Assembly: GCA_015146655.1 (NCBI GenBank)
Contig: VKHL01000239.1
Location: 1 to 23,422, forward strand
Length of the DNA: 23,422 bases
Direction of reading: 5' to 3'
DNA from: Ochromonas danica
Taxonomy: Eukaryota > Sar > Chrysophyceae > Chromulinales > Chromulinaceae
Under the pieces are notes generated by a model, which saw only the letters and a program-made list of their open reading frames with translations, searched no databases and was not told the origin of the DNA. Every line of letters begins with the position of its first letter. Position 1 is the stretch's first letter. The position numbers and the translations under genes are program-made. This document shows positions 6,490-16,800 of this stretch, in pieces.

Positions 6490-8314
6490 CTATTCTTCTG
6501 CTGGTTTAGTAAAAGCAGTAGGTACTAAGATTCTTCTCAAATAATCAGGTTGTAGGTTGGTTAGAATAACATCTGCTGCAGGGTAGAGTTCCTCCTTGTT
6601 CACATCTGCTATACTATCCTCACTAATATCTCTCAATAACAAGGCAGTCTTCATACCCACTGCCTTGGCACCATGAATATCCTTCTCATAAGAGTCTCCG
6701 ACATAAAGAATACGATGGCAAGGCATACCCAATTTCCAACTACAAGCAAGAAAGCCAATAGGGGAAGGCTTAGAGGCTCCCACATCACCTGAAGTGAGAA
6801 AAAGATCAACATAACCATGCAAAGTGGTATTTTGAGCATTCCCATTAGTTAGCACATGAGTAGAGATCTTGTTTTCCTTGAAGTACTTAAGGCATGGCAG
6901 AGTATCTTCATAGAGAAACTCAGACAAATTACTGCGAGTCTTTAAGAAGGACTGTGTGTGTGGTACAGAGAAAACAGTCAGTCATTAAGCCACCAGACAA
7001 GGTTCCAGAAGACTAAAGCATACCTCCATGAGAGTAGGTAAATGATGTTCAGCTCCTTCAGCAGTCAAAGCAGACAATAAGACTTGTCGACGAACCTCTG
7101 TCAAATCATGTGCTATGAGAGGTTGCTCCATCTTAACTCTATTGAGTGATAAATATGAGAAAAATACACACGGATCAATTCACTCTGCTAATCACCAGAT
7201 ATTATTAGACTTACTTGTGCATTAGTTCCGGTACTTGACTCTCAATATTCTCCCAAACTTTGGGGCAATATGTCATTAAATAAGACTGTAATTCTTTATA
7301 GGCCCGTCTCAAAGGTCCTGAAGAAGGACAAAGAGTATCATCCAAGTCAAAGATAACGACATCAAAGCTGCGTTCCTTCCTCTCCTCCTCCTCCTCCTCA
7401 TTACGTTGGGCATCTCTGCTATTCCATAGATGGAATCTTTCTCTCTCTTTCACTAAGATCTGCTCCAGAACCAATGCTAATTGAGCTCTTCCTTGAGAAT
7501 ATGATTCATAATCTGAGCGAATGACAAAGTCAGCACGTTGACATTTGACTTCATCAGGTAGTTGTTTGGCAAGGATAGATTGAAACTTAGCTTCCGTCAT
7601 TCCAGGTCGTTTTAATACACGCTGTCGTTGAATATCAGGATTAGCAGAGACAACTAAGGTATAGTCAATATCATAGGAGGAACGAGATTCGAATAACAAT
7701 GGAATATCATAAACAATGAAGAGATCTTGTCGTTGAAGAGCTTCTTGATAGAATCTCTCTCTTCTCTTTGCAACTAATGGATGAACAATCTTCTCAATAG
7801 CTTGTAACAGGGAAGGATTAGAGAGGATAAGTGTGGATAGCTTACTACGCTCGATACCTCCTTCTACTACTGCCTCAGGGAAGAGTTGACCAAGAGGTGC
7901 AACAGCTTCACCCCCTGGAGCATATAAGCTATGAACAGCTTCATCAGCATCAAAGACTGGGATGCCTAATCGACGAAATTGCTTCGTTATGGTGGACTTG
8001 CCCATACCAATGGATCCAGTCAATCCGATGACAATAGGGCGGAAGGGATGCTGTCCACCATGGTCTTTAACTAAATTACTACCACTTGCAGTGCTCATTC
8101 TCAGTTTTCCTAACCAGGAATGATGACAAGATGAGGTAGTAGTGGTGGTGGAGGAGGAGGAGGAAGTGGTAGGAGGAATGGGAAGATTCCGTCCAGAATA
8201 CAAGAGAGAAGGAAGACAATGTAAGCAAGCAAATAGACAGTAAAAGGTCAAGCGACTACTCAATGAAGATGATAAAGAACTTTGAGCAAGCTTAAGCCAA
8301 GGCTTTACAAGCAT
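6490..8314 (-). CDS. Dephospho-CoA kinase fused to HAD-family phosphatase
   Basis: Exons 7215-8314, 7024-7138 and 6490-6951 are joined across introns of 76 and 72 bp to give 558 residues. Residues about 93-290 form a complete CoaE-type kinase, the last step of CoA synthesis: IGLTGSIGMGKST P-loop (96-108), FDADEAVHSLY (121-131), IVHPLVAKRRERF (176-188), YDIPLLFES (202-210), and a lid region with QRQRVLKRPGMTEAKF (228-243). After an Asp/Glu-rich linker (about 304-314) a HAD hydrolase begins: motif I IFDLDDTL (Asp323, Asp325), motif II VLTNGN (Thr440), motif III Lys466 in GASKPSP, motif IV YVGDSYEKD (Asp491, Asp496). All HAD catalytic positions are present. Residues 1-40 are basic then hydrophobic, possibly a mitochondrial presequence. 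A second ATG at 8098 would start just before the kinase. The fusion is supported by one frame running through both domains in exon 1. Confidence 0.9.
6952..7023 (-). other. Intron 2 of CoA kinase-HAD gene, 72 bp
   Basis: It starts GTATGC and ends CACACACAG on the minus strand, in phase 0, joining Glu405 to Ser406. A GACTGACTG segment lies before the acceptor tract. Confidence 0.85.
7139..7214 (-). other. Intron 1 of CoA kinase-HAD gene, 76 bp
   Basis: It starts GTAAGT and ends CAATAG on the minus strand, splitting a Lys codon after its second base. It interrupts the HAD cap region, not the kinase-HAD junction. Confidence 0.85.
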
Positions 8315-8526
8315 TACGATTCTATTCTCTCGTCGAGTTTTCTGTTTTCTTGTTCTCTTTCTTATTGGGCAAAGAGGCAGACTATTATTGTGTTGCGCGG
8401 TGATAGATCTTTCTCCCCCTTGCAATACAATAATAATCTAACTCATCCATTTTCTTTTCATTTTCCCCCAGCAGAGCCCATTTGATAGATCTCTGTTATC
8501 ATTAATCCTATGAGCTGAAAAGAACA
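8315..8526. promoter_or_regulatory. Divergent promoter between CoA kinase-HAD and SLC35F5-like genes; two-codon uORF
   Basis: 212 bp separate the two start codons, so both promoters must be here. ATGAGCTGA (Met-Ser-stop) at 8510-8518 lies nine bases before the proposed transporter ATG at 8527. If transcribed, it is a minimal upstream ORF that could dampen translation or require reinitiation. A TTTTC/CCCC-rich tract precedes it. No TATA box was recognised. Confidence 0.45.
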
Positions 8527-10281
8527 ATGACAAGGTAATGATCAAATCCAAAGTATAGATTAGAATACATTAACTTATCCACTTTTCTTGTTTTATAGAG
8601 AGTATCTACTTGGCTTGATCTTCATTCTCCTCTGTGCGGCTATATGGGCAGGGTAAGTGAATCGAATCCTTCCTTATCCTACGTATATGTGGTGTATGTC
8701 TACTGTCTACTGTGAACTTTATGAGATGACATGTTAACCCCTCACACCGTCACACCGTCACACCACTATAACTAATCCCTCACTTCTTCTTCTTCATTTC
8801 AACTACTCCAGGGCAAGTGTACTCATTCAATATATCTATGAAGATCTTGATTTTCGTTCACCTTTCTTTCTAACCTATCTTGCTACAACTTTACTATCTG
8901 CTCATCTTCCAGCTTATTATGGTCATCGTTGGTATCGTGAGAATTGTAATAAGAAGAAAGGAAGAGGAGAAGGAGAAGGAGATGATGATGACGTGGTAGG
9001 AGGTGATGAGAAAGGAAGAGATGAGAGGTCCTTGTTATCTGACGTCTCTAATCATAATAGTACACATAGCCATACAAGTATAGGTAATCCTTTACATCAA
9101 CCATCAATTGACTTCCCAGCTATAGAAGAGAACACTTCCTCTATACCCACTGCCAGCACTACCTCTTCTGTTAGAATGACTACCTGGGAGGTGGTCAAGA
9201 TTGGTGCTCTTATTGCACCAGTCTGGTTTGGTGCAAACTGTCTCTATAACTACTCTTTACTTATGACCTCTGTAAGCAGCTCGACGATTATCAGGTAATT
9301 AATACCATCCATCACTGTTGGATGAGATACTGTAGTTAGCGATGATGATCATGGCGTGATGATAATTATGATGATGATTTTTTTAGTAATCTGTCTTCAT
9401 CCTTTACCTTATTCTTTGCCTGGTACATGGGTCTTGAAGGAGTGACTTGGGGAAAGATTCTTGGAGTAATAATATGCTTTGTTGGTTAGTTATTCTTTCC
9501 CTATGAGCATATATATTGGGTTGAAATATGATACTTATAAATGTCATATTATGTATATATATAGGCGCAGTAGTTGTAGGATTGCAAGATGAAGATGGTT
9601 CCCAACAACAGACAGTAGTGGGAGATATTGTTGCCTTGCTAGCAGCAGCTGGCTATGGCGTCTATACGACAATCATTCGTTTTGCTGTACCCAATGATGA
9701 AGCTGTCTCTATGCAACTTCTGCTAGGCTATGTAGGTGCTGCTAATGGATTGATGCTACTTCCAGCCCTTATTATTATGGTAAGTTACTACTATGACTAG
9801 ATAAAAGATATCGCTAATAACGATGTTGTTTGATAAGATATGCGTTGGCTGGGGTAATATAGCTTCTATCTCGGGTCAAGCATTTGGATTTATAGCTTTG
9901 AATGGATTTATGGATACAGTCATTGCTGACTATTTCTGGGCTCGAGCAGTTATATTAACCTCTCCAACAGTAGCTACAATTGGCATGTCTATCACTATTC
10001 CTATCGCTCTAGTCACAGATTACTTTATTAATGGCATTTCACCAACCTACATTTCTGTGCTTGGATCCTTGAGTGTGATTGTAGGGTTTATTTTAGTCAA
10101 TATGACACCTGAACAAGAAGCAGAAATTGTTGATATGGGGAAGAGAACCTTTTTCTACCTTTTCTATGGCATAAAGGAAATGGACTACCCAGGAAGTGTA
10201 AAGGAAGGGAGAAAGGAAAGTGGAGATGATGTTTTGGAGAAGAGAGAGATTGTTGGCTCAAGCACCAGTAGAATTAGTTGA
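8527..10281 (+). CDS. SLC35F5-like drug/metabolite transporter (six exons)
   Basis: Exons 8527-8534, 8599-8652, 8812-9294, 9387-9484, 9565-9779 and 9838-10281 join in frame to 433 residues. Introns are 64, 159, 92, 80 and 58 bp, all GT-AG. The protein starts MTREYLLGLIFILLCAAIWA (first membrane helix). A charged Lys/Asp/Ser-rich cytoplasmic loop follows, then the conserved half (NCLYNYSLLMTSVSSSTIIS; FTLFFAWYMGLEGVTWGKIL; GAVVVGLQDEDG) and the C-terminal EamA-type repeat (NGFMDTVIADYFWARAVILT; ATIGMSITIPIALVTDYFI). This order and the motif texts fit the SLC35F5 group of the drug/metabolite superfamily, about ten helices, probably on an internal membrane. The substrate is unknown. The first coding segment is only 8 bp (ATG ACA AG), so the start rests on the splice model. 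The C-terminal tail is basic/acidic and soluble. Confidence 0.82.
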
Positions 10282-10845
10282 ATAGTCTTGCTATTTACTG
10301 TATGTCAGTTAGTGAATTGGAATTCAAGAGCTGGATAAGTAGGTCACTCTACTACTGCACTACTCTTGAAATGTACTTGTTTTGTAAAAATTGTAAAAGC
10401 TAATTTAGTTTACTTACCATCAGGTTCTGACTGGTTTGAATCCTCAGAATCTTACCATCAATAATACCAGCAGGAATACTGTTAGTCTAGTCTAGTCTAG
10501 TCTCTGTATGTCTCAGGGTGGAACTTGGTTATTCAGATTTTCTTTATCTGTATAACTTTTTCATCGCTAGACTAGATCAATTTCCTCTGATTGAAATCCT
10601 AAACACCAATAGAATTAGTCTACTCTTTATTATTGATTTGGTACTATTCGAGAGCAAAAGTTTGAACGTCCGCGACAAAATTAATTAAGAAACAAACAAA
10701 CATTTCTCCTTCATGTTGTGAATCAAATATGGCGGGAAAGTGATATATCTAGTGTAACTCATAGGAAACCTATAGAAGAAGAAGAAGAAGAAGGGAATCT
10801 CCTCTTTCTCTTTGTTTCTCTCTCCTTCTTGTTCTTGTTCTTGTT
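10282..10845. other. Convergent intergenic region
   Basis: 564 bp between two converging genes. It contains a (TCTAG)n run (10486-10503), AT-rich sequence, and a minus-strand exon-like segment described separately (10295-10478). A (GAA)-type tract near 10778-10794 lies 3' of the giant gene. An open minus-strand frame across 10685-10921 lacks an ATG and overlaps the end of the giant gene, so it was not called. Confidence 0.5.
10295..10478 (-). pseudogene. Possible exon remnant resembling a DnaJ C-terminal domain
   Basis: On the minus strand, 10418-10478 is bounded by an acceptor-like CTAACAG and a perfect donor (ATG then GTAAGT). Its frame reads IPAGIIDGKILRI followed by QTSQNLM. The IPAG..DG..LRI pattern is the hallmark strand-turn of the DnaJ/HSP40 C-terminal substrate-binding domain. 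A following exon can be proposed at 10295-10330 (acceptor ATCCAG, phase 0, ending LTDIQ and TAA), which would stop 13 bp from the transporter's stop. However, only about 370 bp lie between this segment and the end of the giant gene, and I see no J domain or zinc region. It is therefore a fragment, a relic or a coincidence. Confidence 0.28.
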
Positions 10846-13800
10846 CTACTTCACTATTGGTGGTATAGAATTCGTTTTGACAAACTTGGCACAGCCTAAA
10901 GCAAGTCTTAATAAGTAACACACTTCAACATCACCAACATTTTCTGCACAACGATCAGGATTGAAAATATCTGCTAAGATACCTAACTGCTTCTCAGATG
11001 GTGAGACTGTGATAGTCGTGGCTTTATCAACTTGTATTTGCAACTTCTTGTCAGTAGAAAGGTACTGATACCAGGAATTATTGTCTTCTTCACTCTTCTT
11101 GTATTCCAACGACGACGAAGCTGTTTGTATTGTTTCTTCAATAGGAGTAGTAGTATTATTACGTTTGATTTCTTCTTCTTCTTCTTCTTCTTCTTCTCCA
11201 TAATGAATTAATATATACACAGTACGAATAGCTTGAGCATATCTTTGTATGAGAAGTAAGTCATTTGTTGTCACTGTGGTGGTAGTAGTGGTAGTGGTAT
11301 TGTTGTTGTTATTGTTGTTGTTTGTTCCTGCTGCAGTAGCAGTGGGGGATGACGATGACGATGTATTGACTTGTTGTTGTTGTTGTTGTTGTTGTTGATA
11401 GTCAGTCTGTAAGTTACGTAACATAATCTCAATAGATTTCAATTGTACACGAGAAATACGTATTTTCTTCAATGCTGGCTCAGAGGAAGGAGTAGATTGA
11501 TCAACTCCACCAGAGGTAGTAGTAGTAGCAGTAGCAGGAGGAGGAGGAGCCTTTCCTTTTACTGGTGCTATTGGAGTAGGAGGAGTAAATAGTACATCAC
11601 CTAATATAAAGATCCCTTCTGCTTCATTGAAGATTCCCCATGTAGGATGAAGGTGATCACTACCACCACTACCACTACCTTCTTCTCTCCTCCTCCTCCT
11701 CCTCCTACTGCTACTACTAGAAGGCTTTATAGTCCATATAGTAGAGATCGTATTAATAGGAACAATGAATGATGTTTGTATACTATTTGGTAATGAAGTA
11801 ATTGTCATATTATTACGATAATAACTATCCACATCAGTTAAGAGAAGATGTAACTCATTCACTAGACTATGTTCCATATTATAGAATGATTTAGGATGAG
11901 TACTTAAAGTAAACATATCATCTGTTTGTCGTATAGTAGAAGTAAGAAGAAGTAGTACATCTCTAGAGGTGAAGGGAGGAGGAGGAGGATTAGTACCACC
12001 TTTATTGTCCTTTGATGCTACTTTTCCTCCTCCTCCTCCTCCTTTACTACCTTTCTCATTGACAACAGGTTCTACAATGACAGTAGTAGGTTCACTTCCA
12101 TCAGATAGTTTGTTACCACTTATAGAAGAATGATAACAAGTAGTTAATATACGTTCCAATGCTGCAGCACTGCTACTACCACTACCACCACCTCCTCCTC
12201 CTCCACCACCACCACCACCACCACCACCACCACCACCACCACCACCACCACCACTAGAAGTGATAGTAGTCTCTGGTAGTGTAACCAATTGACTATAAAC
12301 GATAAGGTAAAGATTATGAAATCTAATAGCTTGCATAAGATAGAAGATAACTGCTTTACTTCGTTGTATACTAGACTCTATCCATGTCTCTAACATAACA
12401 TCTATTTCAGTTATATTGGTCTTACTAGTATTCGTTGTAATAACATTATATAAGTTAGACTCTGTTAGAGTGTTAGCAATTGTTAGACAGACATCACGTA
12501 GTAGTAAATATTGATAACTACCTCCTCCTCCTCCTCCTCCTCCTGCTACTACTGATGATGATGATGATGATTGACATGATGATGCAAAGTATAATGTTGC
12601 TAAGAGAGGTGCTAATAGAAGATCGATAGGAATACTACTTCTTGTTGGTATTACTTTCCTACTACCCAATCCTCCTCCTCCTCCTCCTCCACCAACACTA
12701 TTCATGGTATCAGGTGGTACAGTGAATAAACTCATAGCACTACTAGCATTACCTAACAGTCCTCCTCCTCCTCCTTGTTGTTGTTGTCTTCTCAAGGTAT
12801 ACATAGCATGTTCTACTCTTGCTTTACCTACACATGCTAAAGCTTGTAATCTTATATATAATGGTAGATTAATCACTTCTCTCATTAACTTAACAGTTTG
12901 TTCTGCTAATATCATAATATCTTGTAATAGTTTATCTTCATGTAGATCTACTAATTGTAACCCATCTTGTTGTTGTTGTTGTTGTAGTATAGTATAGACT
13001 GTATCAACATAACGATTATTAGTCATATACTTCTTCTTTCTAGTATCTTCCTTATCCATACATATAGACGAGTATAAGGTGAAGTTATACTTATTAGAAT
13101 TAGTATTATCACTATTTATTTTATGTAATTCATTAAACATCTCTGTTAGATCCTCTGTATACTGTAACATGAGAAGATAAAGTTGACTAGAATGTAAATA
13201 TTGTAAAAACATTAATAATTGAATATGACTCATTAGATAGAGTCTAGTATAAGGTTGATAGATGTTAATGATGTTAGAACTATCAAATAAGAAGTTCTCT
13301 TGCCAATCAATGGGACCTATTCGTAAACCTGTTGATTGACTAACACACCAAAGGTCTTTAACATCACCAATACCACTACCACTACTACCACTACTATTGT
13401 TAGTATGATAGTGTTGGTGTTGAGGAGAAGAAGAAGAAGTGTTATGTTTGACTTTCCTCTTACTATTCTCCCTACCACCACCTCCTCCTCCTGCTCCACC
13501 ACCACCACCTCCTCCTCCTGCTCCTCCTCCTCCACCACCACCTCCTCCTGCAGATGATGATGATGATGATGATGAGAGATGAAAATGATGTTCATATCGA
13601 TGTGGATGTGGTTCCCAGGTATGAAATTCAGTAAAGAGGTATTGTAAAGGAGTGAAGACACTATTCTCTCTCTCCATTGACTTCTTGACCTCTTCATGAT
13701 GATGAAGGAGAAGGTTACTATCAGGTCTAACAATACCATGTAATTCACACACTTTCTCTGTTAGATAAAGATTATCTTTTAATTCTAAATAAGCTAAGAA

Positions 13801-16800
13801 GATATGACGTATCATATCATGTTGTTTTACCTTCTTCTCATTATCATCCTCATGAGGAGGAGGAGGAGGAGGAGAAGTGGTAGGAGGAGAAGGAGGAGGA
13901 GGAGGAGTATTGACATGATAAGAGTATTGACATGTTAATATCAATATCTTCGCTTTCATAGCCTTTGCTTGAATTAAAAGAGAATTTTCAATATGATAAC
14001 CTTGTAATAGTAAGATACAGTTATTCACTTCAATTATAGCTTCTTTCAGTTTATCTAATGAAAGGTAACTTAACGTTAGATAGTAATAACAACTAGCTTG
14101 AGTTATGAAATTACATATCAGATCACATTCTTTCTTCATCTTATAACATAATTGAATGACATCATAATGTTTATTCTGTTGATATAAGAGATGAATAACT
14201 TCTAATTGATATTGAAAATAGGTATTAGTTAAGATAAAATGTTTCTCCCAGGTTAAATGATGATTATGATTCATAAAGGGATGAAGAAACAGTTTAATGG
14301 AAGTGGTTAATAGAAAAAGACATTTTCGATAATCGCGTTTTTCTAATTCAATAAACTGTTCTTCTAGATAAATAGCTTTATGATAAAGATCAAATAGAAT
14401 AGGTTGAGTGAATAGACAACGAACAAAGGGAGACTCTATAGAAGACAGATAGTCCTTCCCATCTTGTTGTCTACTACTACTATTATTAACATAGTTATAG
14501 TTATCAATATTAATCAATTGATCTTCTTTCAGTTCATATAGTAGACTTTTCAGTTTTGATAATAAAGTCTGACAATAACTACTACCACTACCACCACCAC
14601 CACTAGTACTATCTCCCTTAGTCATATTAGTAGTAGTAGTAGTAGTAGTAGTAGTAGCTAAATGATAGTTATAGAGTAACAGACAACAAAGATAATATAA
14701 TCGAGCTATATCTTGTTGATCGATTACTTTCACTTCTGGTAGATAGTCTTGAGGATTTACACTCACTGTGTTAGTAGTACTGTTAGTATCCTTTCCCTTA
14801 TTACCCTTCCCACCTTTACTAGTACTAGTACTAGCAGCAGTAGCTAGAGAAGCTGTTTCTTGAGCTGCTTGAACTGTTTTTTCTAATTGACTTTTCTGTT
14901 CTACCGTTAGTCTATCGAGAGGTATCTTAGTCATGAAGACTTCTTTATTAGCCGTTAGGAAGTCTTGGAATAGACTAGGGAATTTCATAACCCATTCTAA
15001 TGCTGCAGCATTTGTATTAGTCACTGCAGGAGGAGAAGGAGGAGGAGGAGGTTCTTTGGTAGCTTTACCTCCTCCTCCTCCTGATGATGATTTGGTATCA
15101 GCTGGAGGAGGAGTAGGAGGAGGAGGTATAGGTAGTTGTGAATTAACAAAGCTAGGACAGTTTTCAAATGATAGCCCATGACTTTCAATTTCATTAAATC
15201 GATCATTAGCTACTTGATTCCAATCATCATGATAACGATGAGAATGAATAAGAAGTAATGATCTAGGTAATTGACTTAACATACTAATCGCTTCAGCAAA
15301 GAGTTGTAAACTAATTAATGCTTGTATACGATAACTACGACTTTCATAGAAGTACCGCATATTGTGTAATTGTGTAATACTAAGAAATTCATTAAATACG
15401 ATTAATGGTAAAGCATATAAAGGTTGATGTAGATACTCTAATAAGACTTTAATACAGATGGTGATACTTGTATATAGACTATAGACATTCACTTCATAAT
15501 GTTGTAATAGTAATAACGAAGATGATGATTGTAATTCTTTACATTGATAGGTAGCATATCCTTGATAAGTTAATGGATGACTTAGACTATTACCATTACT
15601 ATTATTACCATTACCATTATCTTGACTTAATAACTTCATTAACATCTCACTTGCTAGTTGACTATATTGACAAACGCGTTTATAGCTAATCCCAGTACTA
15701 GTACTAGTACTAGTACCACCAATAAGTAGTTTATTCTTGTTGGTTTGATAACAATAGTAGATCCCTCTACCACAAGCTATTAACAGATAAAAGATACCAC
15801 CTAAATCATAATCATTCTCACATAAACGTGTTGTTTGTGTAATAATAGCTCGATGATTGTCTATTGCATTATACACACTAAAGTACCCATCGATAGCATC
15901 TTGTATATAGATATGTAATTGTTCAAATTCTTTTAAGTAAATCATTAATTCACTCATATCATTTAAAGCATACATTAATAAGAGCTTTTCTTTATTTTCT
16001 CGTAAGATATGAATAACCTTCGTATACTCTTTCTTAACCTTTTCAATCAAACTTGTAACATCTCCTCCTCCTCCTCCTCCTACTGCTCCTCCTCCTCCTG
16101 CTCCTACACTACCACTCATAGTATTACTAGTCATATTAGTATTAATAGTATTACTAGTATTCATTGATTTCAAAACAGGAGGTGATTGAGGTACATTACC
16201 GTTACCACTACCACTACCGTTACCACTACCGTTACCATATGAAGAAGGGCTACCACCATTGTTACCGTTGTTACCGTTGTTAGCATTATGAAGGTAACGA
16301 TAGAGTATATGAAGATGATGACGTATTTTAATTAACATCACTTGATATTTACTATTACTACTATTACTACCATTACTATCATCATGTTGTTGTTGTTGAA
16401 TGACTTGTTGAATAGTAATTAAATTAATTAATTCATTTTTCTTTTGATTTAATAGGAGATAATCTTGTGTAATAATAGATTCTAAATGTAGTTTTTGTGT
16501 TTCAAAAGCTATTTCTTCATCATCTTTTTCTAAACGATTAATTTTTAATTTCTTTTTACGTTGTTTAGCTTGTGTTTCTTCATATAAACGAATAAACGCG
16601 TTTAACTTATTTTGTGAAATTGTATAATTGTTAGTATAATGATTAATAATCATCTCTTGCATATCTTTACAATAAGGTAGATATAGATTAGTAATGATTT
16701 GTATTTCATGTGAACAAAATACTTTATATAAGTAGACTAATCTTAACATACGAGGTATAATTATCATATTATAATTAATATTTTGTATTAGATAGACTAT

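Noticed and set aside
9780-9807. Alternative 28-bp intron in the transporter gene
   Set aside because: It is in frame but too short for spliceosomal removal; the 58-bp version (9780-9837) is also in frame and fits the size range.
10685-10921. Minus-strand frame with EQEQEQ and poly-Phe overlapping the CFAP54 end
   Set aside because: No ATG, low complexity from GAA/TTC repeats, and it overlaps a well-supported coding end. A spliced alternative CFAP54 tail was tried and hit a stop in the phase tested.
12704-12997. Plus-strand open frame with Cys/Pro runs antisense to the giant gene
   Set aside because: It is the antisense reading of Gly/Gln microsatellites; the opposite strand has a continuous 3,826-codon frame with helical, family-like sequence.
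13500-13560. Regular CCT/CCA arrays resembling a CRISPR or satellite array
   Set aside because: There are no spacers; these are codon-phase microsatellites within an open frame.
13317-13748. Minus-strand 143-residue frame overlapping the giant gene in another frame
   Set aside because: Composition is His, Val and Glu runs produced by reading the same microsatellites out of frame; no independent motif.
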